From assembly GCF_026460945.1 (NCBI RefSeq), contig NZ_JAOVZV010000022.1, positions 1 to 64,000 of the forward strand: DNA of 64,000 nt, in the 5' to 3' direction. The stretch is from Chryseobacterium luquanense. GTDB taxonomy: Bacteria; Bacteroidota; Bacteroidia; Flavobacteriales; Weeksellaceae. Below, in pieces: positions 51,391 to 60,248 of the stretch. Both the position numbers and the translations under genes were made by a program. How positions within the stretch are numbered: the stretch's first letter is position 1; each line of letters opens with the position of its first letter. Under the pieces are notes generated by a model. It had not been told where the DNA came from. It saw only the letters and a program-made list of their open reading frames with translations, and searched no databases.

Positions 51391-51785
51391 TGAAAAAATA
51401 TAAATTTCTCCTTTTTATAACTGCACTATTATTTTCCTGCTCAAAGGTCAGTGAAAAGAATACAACGGAAGAGAATATTGTAAATATTGCCCCTGAAAAT
51501 GTTATGAAATATGATTTTAGGAAGGCAATAGAAATTTATGATATTCCTAAGCTGGCTTTTAAGTATAATAATATAGAGGAGGGAGATACAATAGCAGGAT
51601 TTCCAAAATCAATTTCAAAATTTATACCTATTGGTAAAAAAGAAAAAATTTTGGAAGCCACATGGATAAGTAAAGTTAATGATAAAGAGATACAGGTCTG
51701 GTATACTCAGGATAAGAAGGGATTATGGATTCCTTTTAATGTGGAAGAAAGAAAAATATCAAAAATTTTTTTAGAAAATCAATAA
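51390..51785 (+). CDS. Lipoprotein, candidate immunity protein 1
   Basis: The 131-residue protein has a lipoprotein signal with Cys17 (ALLFSC). The mature part (KYDFRKAIEIYDIPKLAF, SKFIPIGKKEKILEATW, IQVWYTQDKKGLWIPF) aligns with the next protein, so the two are paralogues. Its ATG overlaps the stop codon of the peptidase gene (TAATG), indicating translational coupling. A lipid-anchored periplasmic location fits protection against a toxin that acts in the periplasm. Immunity function is inferred from position only. Confidence 0.7.
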   Translation: MKKYKFLLFITALLFSCSKVSEKNTTEENIVNIAPENVMKYDFRKAIEIYDIPKLAFKYNNIEEGDTIAGFPKSISKFIPIGKKEKILEATWISKVNDKEIQVWYTQDKKGLWIPFNVEERKISKIFLENQ

Positions 51786-52169
51786 GTGAAGAAGAACTAT
51801 TTATTTTTCAGTCTATTTTTTTTAGCATTTCTTTTAATCTCATGTTTTCAAGAGACGGTAAAACGAATAAGTGTTGAAAAAGTAAGTTCGAAGGAAGTTT
51901 CCAATATAAACTTCACTACAGCTTTAGACAAATATGGTGTTCCAGAGTCCATAGAAAGGTTCGATAATTCAGGAGAAAAAGGCAGCGTCTTTCCGGGTAT
52001 GAGAGCCGAGATAGGTAATTTTTTTCCCATTGGATCAAAAAAAACAGAAATTTTGGAAGCTGTCTGGAAGTCAAATGATTCTATGAATATCGCTGTTTGG
52101 TACACAAAAAAACAAAACAAATGGATCCCATTCGACCATTTTGAATATGGTAAAGACTGGGATTTTTAA
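51786..52169 (+). CDS. Lipoprotein, candidate immunity protein 2 (paralogue)
   Basis: The 127-residue protein begins at a GTG directly after the previous stop, with a lipobox LISC (Cys20). Its mature part (NFTTALDKYGVPESIERF, GNFFPIGSKKTEILEAVW, IAVWYTKKQNKWIPFDHF) follows the same pattern as the first lipoprotein: a conserved FPIGxKxxILEAxW core and VWYT-K-WIPF near the end. A duplicated immunity gene is common where the toxin has variants. It ends 36 bp before the third TssD gene. Confidence 0.7.
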   Translation: MKKNYLFFSLFFLAFLLISCFQETVKRISVEKVSSKEVSNINFTTALDKYGVPESIERFDNSGEKGSVFPGMRAEIGNFFPIGSKKTEILEAVWKSNDSMNIAVWYTKKQNKWIPFDHFEYGKDWDF

Positions 52170-52205
52170 CTATATAAAAAATACTAACAATAAAAACACA
52201 ACCAT

Positions 52206-52592
52206 ATGTCCTTTTTAGCAAAATTAGAATTAGATGGTAATGCATACAATGTACTAGAGTGCAAATATAGATTTACTCAAGCAGTGGATGGAACAGGAAA
52301 ACCTCAAGGAATGCCTCAGGGTGGCGAGATTTTCATCCGACTTGAAAGCACAGGAAATCCAGAACTTCTTGGGTGGATGCTTGATCATAATAAAACCAAA
52401 GACGGAAAAATTGTTTTTTTCAGAAGAGATGCGATGAGTAAACTTCAGGAACTGAATTTTGAGAAAGCATATTGCATAGATTTTTTAGAACATTTTAATT
52501 CTAACGACAATGAGCCGCTACAGATTGAAATGCGTCTTATCGCAAAATCTTTTGATGTAAACGGCGCTACCCATGAAAAAAAATGGAGATAG
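52206..52592 (+). CDS. tssD: Type VI secretion tube protein TssD (Hcp), copy 3, divergent
   Basis: It has 128 residues, begins MSFLAKLELDGNAYNVLECKY and keeps the core pattern (TGKPQGMPQGGEIFIRLESTGNPELLGWMLDH, EPLQIEMRLIAKSFDVNG), but differs from copies 1 and 2 at many positions. Being next to vgrG it may be the Hcp that associates with this VgrG tip, while the others handle their own cargo. The preserved length and core argue for function. Confidence 0.85.
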   Translation: MSFLAKLELDGNAYNVLECKYRFTQAVDGTGKPQGMPQGGEIFIRLESTGNPELLGWMLDHNKTKDGKIVFFRRDAMSKLQELNFEKAYCIDFLEHFNSNDNEPLQIEMRLIAKSFDVNGATHEKKWR

Positions 52593-52692
52593 TAATATTT
52601 AGTAATTAATAAGTGAAATAATTTCAAATATCTATCAGATAATTTTGAAATTGATGTTAATCAAAAGTATAACAACCAAAAAAACACAAAGT

Positions 52693-54792
52693 ATGTCATT
52701 CCAAGATAGCAACAATCCAAAAAATCCACTTAGCGAAGGTTTAGACGGATTAAAACAACAAGGTATTTCAGCAGCTGAAAACAAAATTACTGGCATTGTC
52801 TCCGATAAGCTTGACAATCCGGTAGTCAATAAAATCGTTGAAAATAAGGATACTATTAAAAATGTGGTAAATCAATTTTCTTCCGCTGAAAACCCAATCA
52901 ATGATTCTTCTATTGGCAGGCTCAATCATCCGGATGATCTCAAAAAGTACTTTTCAAAGAAAACTTTTAAAGATTTTTTGGCAGAGAAAGACAGTCCGCT
53001 TGTCTACTGCACACTTACGATAGATGCAAAAGAATTTTTAGCTAAAAACACTTATGTGGTTGAGTTGAGACAACACACCAACGACCACGATACTTTTACA
53101 ATCATAACACCGGACGATTCTTTAGACAGTTTTGAGGGCTATGTAATGGAGAATTCAAAAAGGCTTCTTGGTAAAAAAGTAACTGTTAATTTTCACAGAT
53201 TTGGAGATATCAGACAATCTTTCATGGGAATTATTGCCAATATCAGAAACAAAAAAGATGAAGGCGGAGGTTACGGAAAATTGTTTATTACGGGCTATGC
53301 TCCAAGTATTTTGCTTGAAAATGGTAAAGACTGCCAAAGCTATAATGAAAAAGATTTGAAAGGTATCATTGATGAAGCTTTAAAAGAATACAAAAATGAA
53401 GTCCCAATAATCACGGAAAACTTAAATACAAAATACACAATTCCGTATACTGTACAGTATAAAGAGTCAGATTATCAGTTTATCAAAAGACTAGCACACC
53501 GTTATGGCGAATATTTCTATTATGATGGTCAAAATCTGATATTCGGAAATAAAGTACAACCCATTGTAAAATTAGGGGAAAATATAGACCTCATCGATAT
53601 TGAATTTGAAATCATGATTAAACCTCAAGGTTTTAAATATATGTCTTATGACAGTATTTCTGCAGAAGTGAAAGAAAAAGATTCAGATTCTGTACAGGCT
53701 CAATATAAAGAAAATGGTTTTCAGGCAATTGCAGTGAATGCTTCCAAAGAAGTTTTCAAGAAAAAATCTGAAATGCTTTTCAATGCTACATCGCAACAGA
53801 ATGTTGACAGTGATCTTCAGGAAATGGTACTTCGTCAAAAAGAAAGCCGTGAGCATTTGATGCATGTAAGAGGAAGAAGCCGTGATCCGCAATTAAAAAT
53901 TGGAGGTAGAGCAGAGATTTCTGATATTAACGCTAAAGCGATGGAAACTTACAGGATTATTGAGATTACCCACTTCCACGATGGCAACGAATATCATAAT
54001 GAATTTGTTGGGATTCCGGATATTTTCATTTCCCCGTTTTTTGATGAAGATGCTTTTCCTACTTGTGAGGAGCAATCAGCAGTTGTAACTGATAATGACA
54101 ATCCTCAAGGAATGATTAAGGTGCAATTTCCGTGGCAAAAAAAGAAAGGTTTGAAAACCCCTTGGCTGAGAGTAATCACTCCTTACGCTGGAAAAGGCAA
54201 AGGTATGCACATCATTCCGGAAGTAGGTGAAGAGGTCGTAATTGGTTTTGATAATGGAAATGCTGAGAGACCTTTTGTTTTTGGAGCGATGTTTAACGGA
54301 AAATCAAGTGCAGGATTGGGCGGAGCAGGAAATTATATGAAAGGTTTGCAGACACCATCAGGAAGCCGATTACATATGAACGACAAAGATGGATCACTTC
54401 ATATGCAGGATAATGGAGGAGTAGATATGAAATTTGACGGTGGAGGAAATGCTACAACGAGCGCAAAATCTACACATAATGTAAATGCGGGAAGCTCGCA
54501 TACTACCGGAGTTGGAGGAAAAAAAGGAACTCCTCCAAAATCATTGCTACACATGGATGCTGGTGGAAACATTACTCTTGATGGAAAAGCAAGTATTACC
54601 ATTAAGGTTGGGGATAGTGTAATTTCTATTACGGGAAGTGAAATAAAAATCACAAGTACGAATATTACCACAGAAGCCAAAAGTATATTGAGTGAGAAAG
54701 GAAGCGATATAAAAATAGCTTCTAGTGCATCACTGGATATAAATGGAGGTCCAAAAGCAACCATCAACTCGGGGAATACACAAGTACATTAA
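52693..54792 (+). CDS. vgrG: Type VI secretion spike protein VgrG (TssI)
   Basis: Start at ATG 52693 (MSFQDSNNPKNPLS) gives 699 residues; a longer frame from a TTG at 52645 adds 16 unlikely residues. An N-terminal extension of ~80 residues precedes the gp27-like part (SPLVYCTLTIDAKEF, YVVELRQHTNDHDTFTI). The gp5 OB-fold is in the middle (DNPQGMIKVQFPWQ, TPWLRVITPYAGKGKG), and a long repetitive beta-prism follows (ITLDGKASITIKVGD, EIKITSTNITT). It caps the Hcp tube and carries the PAAR tip. No C-terminal effector domain is seen after the prism. Confidence 0.92.
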   Translation: MSFQDSNNPKNPLSEGLDGLKQQGISAAENKITGIVSDKLDNPVVNKIVENKDTIKNVVNQFSSAENPINDSSIGRLNHPDDLKKYFSKKTFKDFLAEKDSPLVYCTLTIDAKEFLAKNTYVVELRQHTNDHDTFTIITPDDSLDSFEGYVMENSKRLLGKKVTVNFHRFGDIRQSFMGIIANIRNKKDEGGGYGKLFITGYAPSILLENGKDCQSYNEKDLKGIIDEALKEYKNEVPIITENLNTKYTIPYTVQYKESDYQFIKRLAHRYGEYFYYDGQNLIFGNKVQPIVKLGENIDLIDIEFEIMIKPQGFKYMSYDSISAEVKEKDSDSVQAQYKENGFQAIAVNASKEVFKKKSEMLFNATSQQNVDSDLQEMVLRQKESREHLMHVRGRSRDPQLKIGGRAEISDINAKAMETYRIIEITHFHDGNEYHNEFVGIPDIFISPFFDEDAFPTCEEQSAVVTDNDNPQGMIKVQFPWQKKKGLKTPWLRVITPYAGKGKGMHIIPEVGEEVVIGFDNGNAERPFVFGAMFNGKSSAGLGGAGNYMKGLQTPSGSRLHMNDKDGSLHMQDNGGVDMKFDGGGNATTSAKSTHNVNAGSSHTTGVGGKKGTPPKSLLHMDAGGNITLDGKASITIKVGDSVISITGSEIKITSTNITTEAKSILSEKGSDIKIASSASLDINGGPKATINSGNTQVH

Positions 54793-54798
54793 GATTTT

Positions 54799-55641
54799 AT
54801 GAAAAATTTACTTGAAATACAGTTAGATAAAAAGCTTTATCTTTCAAAGTCTTCAATTACAGTACAAAATGCGGATAAGGTCTATAAAAATAATATAGAT
54901 CAAAATTTTTCAATTAATGTAAAAGAAAAAAATGACACAGGATATATTGTAGAAATAGAAATATTAGATTTTAGTCAATCTGCAAATGACCCTTACAGTA
55001 TCTTATTATCTGATATAGGAAGAATTAATAAAAAAATGATTTTTCAGACAGATTCTTCGATGAAACTTCTTAAAATCCTTAATAAAAAGGATATGTTGGA
55101 TTTTTGGAGGTACTCATTATTATCCGAATTATCGGAAAAATATAAAAATCCAAAATATAAAACATTGTTTATTCATTTTGAAAATCAACTGAAAGATTCA
55201 GGGGATTTAATGGAGAAGTCTATGAAAAATAAAGGTTTTTATGATATGATTTTTAATAACCTTACAAATGAAAATTTTTACGGAGACAATATAAAACTCG
55301 AAAAATCAATAGAAAATATTTTTGATGACAGACCACTCCCATACACAGTAGAAAGTTTTACTCTTGAAGAATATACCTTAAAGGGAGAAGACCAGAAATG
55401 GATCTACGGAACTGGGAGTTTAAATCATGATGACTTCGATAAGGATTATCTAAGAAAAAAGATCCGTCGTATAATTGGAAATGCTTTATTCCCCGTTAAG
55501 CCTCATTTTGAATATCAGGAAGGTTACAGAATTAGTTCCACTGATTCTACACTGCAGGAGGCAAGGCAAGAATTGAAATTTAGAATAGATGGATACTATT
55601 ATTATACTACCCGAAACGCAATACAACAAATACCAATGTAA
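54799..55641 (+). CDS. Unassigned protein between VgrG and PAAR-Rhs (adaptor candidate)
   Basis: The 280-residue protein has no signal peptide or membrane segments. The first ~60 residues are strand-rich (LEIQLDKKLYLSKSSITVQ, DTGYIVEIEILDF), the centre is helical (NKKDMLDFWRYSLLSELSEKY) and the end has FTLEEYTLKGEDQKWIYGTG and ELKFRIDGYYYYTTR. I do not recognise the family. The position, 7 bp after vgrG and 3 bp before the PAAR-Rhs gene, is where T6SS adaptor or chaperone proteins usually lie; these load toxins onto the spike. It has no resemblance that I can see to DUF4123, DUF1795 or DUF2169. Confidence 0.6.
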   Translation: MKNLLEIQLDKKLYLSKSSITVQNADKVYKNNIDQNFSINVKEKNDTGYIVEIEILDFSQSANDPYSILLSDIGRINKKMIFQTDSSMKLLKILNKKDMLDFWRYSLLSELSEKYKNPKYKTLFIHFENQLKDSGDLMEKSMKNKGFYDMIFNNLTNENFYGDNIKLEKSIENIFDDRPLPYTVESFTLEEYTLKGEDQKWIYGTGSLNHDDFDKDYLRKKIRRIIGNALFPVKPHFEYQEGYRISSTDSTLQEARQELKFRIDGYYYYTTRNAIQQIPM

Positions 55642-55643
55642 TT

Positions 55644-58600
55644 ATGTCTGATAAGAAACACATTCCTGCAGGTGTTTGGTTAAAATGCGATAAAGGAAGT
55701 AAAACCGAACAATTGATAGTATTGCCTCGTACAATAAAATTATACGAAGAAAATTGGGCAGTAGAAACTGATGCTATACCAGTAGTAAATATTCCGAGTT
55801 TTACTAATTGTGCAATAAATGGTACTTGTGTTCCTACAACGGTAAAATGGGAAAACCCTGTAGATGGAGAGATGACAGTAGCTGGTGTTAAACCAATAAA
55901 AGATGATTCTTTTTGTTTATGTCCTATTGGAGGAAAAATTAACATTTATTTTGATCGACAAGCTGCAGCGGATTCCATTAGTGCAGATGAAGCACAAAGA
56001 AAAGCAGCAGAAGCCAAAGAAGAAAGTGAAGAAGATTTTTGGTGGGGAGTTGGAGCTGCTGTTTTAGTGGGTGCTGTGTGCGTTGTGGCAGTAGTTGCAA
56101 CAGGAGGAGCTGCAGCACCACTATTAATAGCCGCAGCAACAACCGCTGTTGAAGGTGCAGCAATAGGCGCTGTTGTTGGAGGTACTGTAGGTGCTGTAGC
56201 TGGAGGGATCGAAGGTTATGCACACGGAGGATGGGAAGGCGCAGCTGAAGGTGCGCTTTCAGGAGCAGGACAGGGTGCATTAATGGGGGGGGTAGGAGGA
56301 GCGGTAACAGCTTTGGGAGGAGGTCCCTTTTTATTGCCATCTTTAGTAGATTTTGCAAGCGGTGTAGCATATGATGTAGAAGCAATGTACTATGAGCCTA
56401 CAGTAGAAAGAGGCTTAGTTCTTTTAGCTGATGCTGTAGTGTTGTTTGGCGCAAAAAAAGCAGAAGAGGTTGTAAGTGAAAAAATAGGAGTAAAGTTTTC
56501 TGAAAGATGGTGTAAAGATCCAGTAGACCCTATTACAGGAAATGTTTTTTATCCATATACTGATTTTGAATTACCTGGTCCGATTCCTTTAAAATGGGAA
56601 AGAGAATATAATTCGGCTTCAAAATATAGAGGGATATTAGGTCAGGGTATTTCTTCGGGTTATGATCTTTTTTTATATGAAGACTTTGAAAGAAATGTTT
56701 TGGAAATCCTCCAAAAGAACGGGACTGCTTTGGCAGTGAATATACCAGACTTAGAAAAATCAAGTTATCATTCTGTAGCACAGATAGAAGTATTTTATCA
56801 TGAAGGTTCTTATAAAGTTTTCCGTAACGAAAGAGGAGATGTCATAAAAGAAGTTTCTTTTGACGGAATTACTAAATATTATAATCGTGACCGTGCCGGA
56901 AAAGTGCTTAAAATAAAACGTGAGGGGAATCGCTATACCGAATATGAATATAATAAAAGAGGACAGATCATCCGTGCAGATTATCATGACGGTTATTGGG
57001 AAACTTTTGCTTACGACAAGGCAGGTTATCTTATAGAAGCCAGAAACCCCGATAATGATGTTCGGTTTATGAGAGACAAAAACGGGCTTGTCCTTCAGGA
57101 GGTACAGGGAAAGCATACCATAGATTATGTATATGACGAAAAAGGAAACCTTTCCTCTCTGAAGAGTTCTCTGGGAGCAGATGTATCCTACGAAAGAGAT
57201 AAATATGGAAAAATAAGTTCTATAAAATCCGGAGAAGAAGAAAACCAATGGATAGCAAATATTAAAAGAAATATGCTAGGATTGGAAATAGAACGTACAT
57301 TACCAGGAGGTGTAGTAAGTTCCTGGAGCTATGATGCTGAAAATAATCCTTTAAAACAGATAGTAATCAGAGGGCAAGAAAAAGCTCTCAATCGAAGTTA
57401 TAGTTGGAATGCTAGCCATCAGCTGCATCAGATAACCAATGGGGTATCAGGCGGTATTACAGAATTCGGATACGATGCTTTCAGTAGTCTTGCCTGGGCA
57501 GAATACGAAGACGGTACCAAAGATTACAAGATGCCCGACGAAGTCGGTAATCTCTTCAAAACTAAAGCACAGAAAGATCGTATCTATGGTAAAGGAGGCA
57601 AACTGCTGAAAGACGAAAATTGGTTTTATAATTATGATACCGAAGGTAACCTAAAACTGAAAAGCAAACGGAATATAGCGCAAGCACAACTCCAAAACAG
57701 GCATGTGCAGTTGGAAGTAGCCAAACCTGCAAAGTTTTCTTTCTTTGTAGATGAAATAAAAGATGAAAAACCGAACCGAAAAACGCTTGATTATTATCTG
57801 CGTACAGATATAAAATATACCCAAGAAGAAAAAGAAGAATACAAACGCCTGAAAGACCAAATGCTGGTGCATACTGAAGAATGGCAACAAGGTGACTGGC
57901 TCTACACATGGCAGGCAAATGGTATGCTGAAAAATGTGAAAAAACCAGATGGGAGCGAAATCTCTTTTGAATATGACGCATTGGGCAGAAGAACTACCAA
58001 AACATATCAGGAAAAAGTAACAAGATTTGTTTGGGATAGCAATGTTTTGCTACACGAATGGAATTACGATCAGAAAAAAAGCCCGAGATTCTCTCTTGAT
58101 AACCAAGGCGAGTTTGTTTATACTTCTACCAAGAGTACAGAGAATCTTATTACCTGGGTATATGAAGATGGCAGTTTTGTACCAAGTGCTAAAATAATTG
58201 GTGGAGAAAAGTACAGTATCATTTCCGATTATATCGGCAGACCAATACAAGCTTATGATGATAATGGTAACAAAGTTTGGGAAACAGATTATGACATCTA
58301 TGGAAGATTGCGTAATTTGCAGGGAGAGAAACAATTTGTAGCTTTCCGTCAGCTTGGGCAGTATGAAGATGAGGAATTAGATGGTCTTTATTATAATAGA
58401 TTTAGATATTATGATTGTAATATTGGTGGATATATAAGCCAAGATCCAATTGGATTGGAAGGAAATAACCCTAATTTCTATGCATATGTTTATGATTCTA
58501 ATCTGCAATATGATCCTTTTGGTTTGGAATGTCCTACAATATGGGATTCAGTTACGGGAAAAAGTTATAATACTGCAAGTGAAATGCCAGTTATAAAGCC

Positions 58601-58886
58601 TGGTACAAAGGCCTGGAAAAGTGCTGTTGAATCTATTAAATCACCAGGTAAAAGTAAAAATGTAAGAGTAGGGTCTAAAGCTGAAGCAACACAACTTATG
58701 AATGAAGCAAGACCTGGTTTAACCGAACAACCGACATATACAGAGATCCCCTATAAAGACGGATACGAATATCATCCAAATGAATCACATACAGAAAATG
58801 CTCCTCATAATAATTTGGAACATATTAAATGGAAGGAGTGGTCATCAGGTAAATCTTCTGGAGGAAATGGACATATATTTTATTAA
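55644..58886 (+). CDS. PAAR-like/Rhs polymorphic toxin with unassigned C-terminal domain
   Basis: The 1080-residue protein has four parts: an N-terminal DUF4280 (PAAR-like) spike-tip domain (~1-110, PSFTNCAINGTCVPTT, GDSFCLCPIGGKINI-like), and a Gly/Ala-rich hydrophobic stretch (~135-245). A DUF6531/RHS shell follows (~290-960; DPITGNVFYPYTDFELPG, many YDxxGN repeats), ending with the Rhs core YNRFRYYDCNIGGYISQDPIGLEG and DPFGLE (957-962). The final 118 residues are the variable toxin. They contain HPNESHTENAPHNNLEHIK, several His, and end in GNGHIFY, suggesting a small nuclease, but no family is assigned. The 48-bp core duplicated at 60012 lies within this gene at 58323-58370. Confidence 0.9.
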   Translation: MSDKKHIPAGVWLKCDKGSKTEQLIVLPRTIKLYEENWAVETDAIPVVNIPSFTNCAINGTCVPTTVKWENPVDGEMTVAGVKPIKDDSFCLCPIGGKINIYFDRQAAADSISADEAQRKAAEAKEESEEDFWWGVGAAVLVGAVCVVAVVATGGAAAPLLIAAATTAVEGAAIGAVVGGTVGAVAGGIEGYAHGGWEGAAEGALSGAGQGALMGGVGGAVTALGGGPFLLPSLVDFASGVAYDVEAMYYEPTVERGLVLLADAVVLFGAKKAEEVVSEKIGVKFSERWCKDPVDPITGNVFYPYTDFELPGPIPLKWEREYNSASKYRGILGQGISSGYDLFLYEDFERNVLEILQKNGTALAVNIPDLEKSSYHSVAQIEVFYHEGSYKVFRNERGDVIKEVSFDGITKYYNRDRAGKVLKIKREGNRYTEYEYNKRGQIIRADYHDGYWETFAYDKAGYLIEARNPDNDVRFMRDKNGLVLQEVQGKHTIDYVYDEKGNLSSLKSSLGADVSYERDKYGKISSIKSGEEENQWIANIKRNMLGLEIERTLPGGVVSSWSYDAENNPLKQIVIRGQEKALNRSYSWNASHQLHQITNGVSGGITEFGYDAFSSLAWAEYEDGTKDYKMPDEVGNLFKTKAQKDRIYGKGGKLLKDENWFYNYDTEGNLKLKSKRNIAQAQLQNRHVQLEVAKPAKFSFFVDEIKDEKPNRKTLDYYLRTDIKYTQEEKEEYKRLKDQMLVHTEEWQQGDWLYTWQANGMLKNVKKPDGSEISFEYDALGRRTTKTYQEKVTRFVWDSNVLLHEWNYDQKKSPRFSLDNQGEFVYTSTKSTENLITWVYEDGSFVPSAKIIGGEKYSIISDYIGRPIQAYDDNGNKVWETDYDIYGRLRNLQGEKQFVAFRQLGQYEDEELDGLYYNRFRYYDCNIGGYISQDPIGLEGNNPNFYAYVYDSNLQYDPFGLECPTIWDSVTGKSYNTASEMPVIKPGTKAWKSAVESIKSPGKSKNVRVGSKAEATQLMNEARPGLTEQPTYTEIPYKDGYEYHPNESHTENAPHNNLEHIKWKEWSSGKSSGGNGHIFY

Positions 58887-58898
58887 ATAATTATTAAT

Positions 58899-59366
58899 AT
58901 GACTACATTAAATGAATTAAAATTAACTACTGTAGGTTGGAGATTTACTGATCAGAAATCTAATAAAATAGATGAAGAAGATTTAAAAGACATTAAAATA
59001 AATGATCCTGAATATTCTAAATTAAAATGGACTGAGTTTACTCACTCTCAAGAATTTCATTTATTTAAATTAAATAATGATTTTTGGAGAAGCTTAAATA
59101 AGGTTAATCAAATTAATGTAGATTGGGGAAGCGAAAACAAAGAAGAATTAAATATAATTTCTAAAGAATGCAATTTAGAATTTGATGATAGAATAATTTT
59201 CTTTTGGGGTGGACAAACGTCATTTGAAATTAGTTGGTATTTATTTATTAAATATTGGGATGATTTTTGTTATCCAAGTGACGATAATAATCTTATCATT
59301 TGTGAAGAAAAAAAAATACTAATTACATATGTTGAAGATTGTTTTACTATATATTATTTACAATAA
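58899..59366 (+). CDS. Probable cognate immunity protein of the Rhs toxin
   Basis: The 155-residue acidic protein starts 13 bp after the rhs gene, the standard place of an Rhs immunity gene. It is rich in Asp, Glu, Trp and aromatic residues (VGWRFTDQKSNKIDEEDLKD, DDRIIFFWGGQTSFEISWYL). The pattern of Trp-flanked FWGG and the end YYLQ reminds me weakly of DUF2947-type immunity families, but I would not assert it. No signal peptide, so it would block a toxin acting in the cytoplasm. Base composition is more AT-rich than the rhs core. Confidence 0.75.
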   Translation: MTTLNELKLTTVGWRFTDQKSNKIDEEDLKDIKINDPEYSKLKWTEFTHSQEFHLFKLNNDFWRSLNKVNQINVDWGSENKEELNIISKECNLEFDDRIIFFWGGQTSFEISWYLFIKYWDDFCYPSDDNNLIICEEKKILITYVEDCFTIYYLQ

Positions 59367-59400
59367 AAATCTTTAATATTTTAGCTTATTTATGTAATAC

Positions 59401-59494
59401 TTTTCAAATTCATACCAAAATTAAGTCAGTAATAGTTGATTAGTGATCTACTGTTAGTCTTTGTATATATACAAGCAGGGTAATAAAATTTGAA
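59401..59494. repeat. Direct repeat copy A (pairs with 61610-61692)
   Basis: 59401-59494 and 61610-61692 share ttttcaaattcatacc near the start, tgttagtctttgtatatata in the middle and aataaaatttgaa at the end, with an 11-base insertion in copy A. Copy A ends 6 bases before the orphan immunity gene. Confidence 0.8.
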
Positions 59495-59499
59495 TTATA

Positions 59500-59994
59500 A
59501 TGTGGAATATTTTCTTAAAACAAAATAGTGATTTTAAAAAAATAAATGAAGCAGTAGATGTATCTGATGCTATCAATAAATCATTTGAACATAATATCGA
59601 TAAAGTAATAATTATATTAGATTCTATTGAAATTGAAATGTGCTTAGTTTACCAGTTTTCTGATTTATTTGAAGATTTTTTAAATATATTAACAGATGTT
59701 ATTGATAATGAAAATGGAGACGGTTATTATGGTTTCTCTCAAAATGATTTATTTGATGCAGATTGGAATTTAAGTTGGGATAATGATTATCTAGAAATTA
59801 AAATTAAGTGGAGAATTTTTAAAGATAAAGATATTTCTTCATTACCAAATCAATTTCACTTCTCAAAAAAAGAATATATAAATTCATGGAAAATATTTTT
59901 AAATAGCCTATATCATAAATTAGATTTGGATAATTTGAAATTAGAGTATAATGATGAAAAATTAATAATAAATGAAATAATTTCAGAAAAATAA
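59500..59994 (+). CDS. Orphan immunity-like protein
   Basis: The 164-residue acidic protein has no signal peptide, begins MWNIFLKQNSDFKKINEAV, and contains GYYGFSQNDLFDADWNLSWDNDY. No domain is recognised. It follows immediately after direct repeat copy A and precedes an exact rhs-core fragment, so it looks like the immunity gene of an earlier or rival Rhs toxin. The acidic, aromatic-rich composition is like that of the cognate immunity protein. Immunity function is inferred from position. Confidence 0.6.
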   Translation: MWNIFLKQNSDFKKINEAVDVSDAINKSFEHNIDKVIIILDSIEIEMCLVYQFSDLFEDFLNILTDVIDNENGDGYYGFSQNDLFDADWNLSWDNDYLEIKIKWRIFKDKDISSLPNQFHFSKKEYINSWKIFLNSLYHKLDLDNLKLEYNDEKLIINEIISEK

Positions 59995-60002
59995 AATTAA
60001 AA

Positions 60003-60062
60003 AATCTAAAAGGAGAGAAACAATTTGTAGCTTTCCGTCAGCTTGGGCAGTATGAAGATTAA
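60003..60062 (+). pseudogene. Rhs core remnant (48 bases identical to the rhs gene)
   Basis: 60012-60059 is identical to 58323-58370 inside the rhs gene. In the same reading frame it encodes NLKGEKQFVAFRQLGQYED and then a TAA, where the full gene reads NLQGEKQFVAFRQLGQYED followed by EELDG. The rest of the core and the toxin that should follow are absent. It is a scar of cassette exchange at the rhs 3' end. Confidence 0.9.
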
Positions 60063-60107
60063 CTCCCGGCTCCCTTTAGAAGGTTTTGAAAATGTAAATT
60101 ATTCACT

Positions 60108-60139
60108 ATCACTCTTTACGTAAATTCGTACAGAGTGAT
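60108..60139. repeat. Imperfect hairpin downstream of the rhs remnant
   Basis: atcactct-t-tacg (60108-60120) pairs with cgta-c-agagtgat (60127-60139) around a 6-base loop, leaving a single mismatch. There is no T run after it, so it may be a recombination or dispersed element rather than a terminator. Nothing coding is seen between 60063 and 60248. Confidence 0.5.
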
Positions 60140-60248
60140 GGTAATAAAAAAATAGAGCAATCAGGATTTAATAAAAAGTTGAAATTTTATATTTTTACTT
60201 ATGGTCTTATAATCAATATTTTATTGTTTAATAAGTATTGTTATAATT

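Noticed and set aside
55978..56385. Leftward Leu-rich 135-codon frame within the Rhs gene
   Set aside because: It is the complement of the Gly/Ala-rich coding stretch, with no other coding sign.
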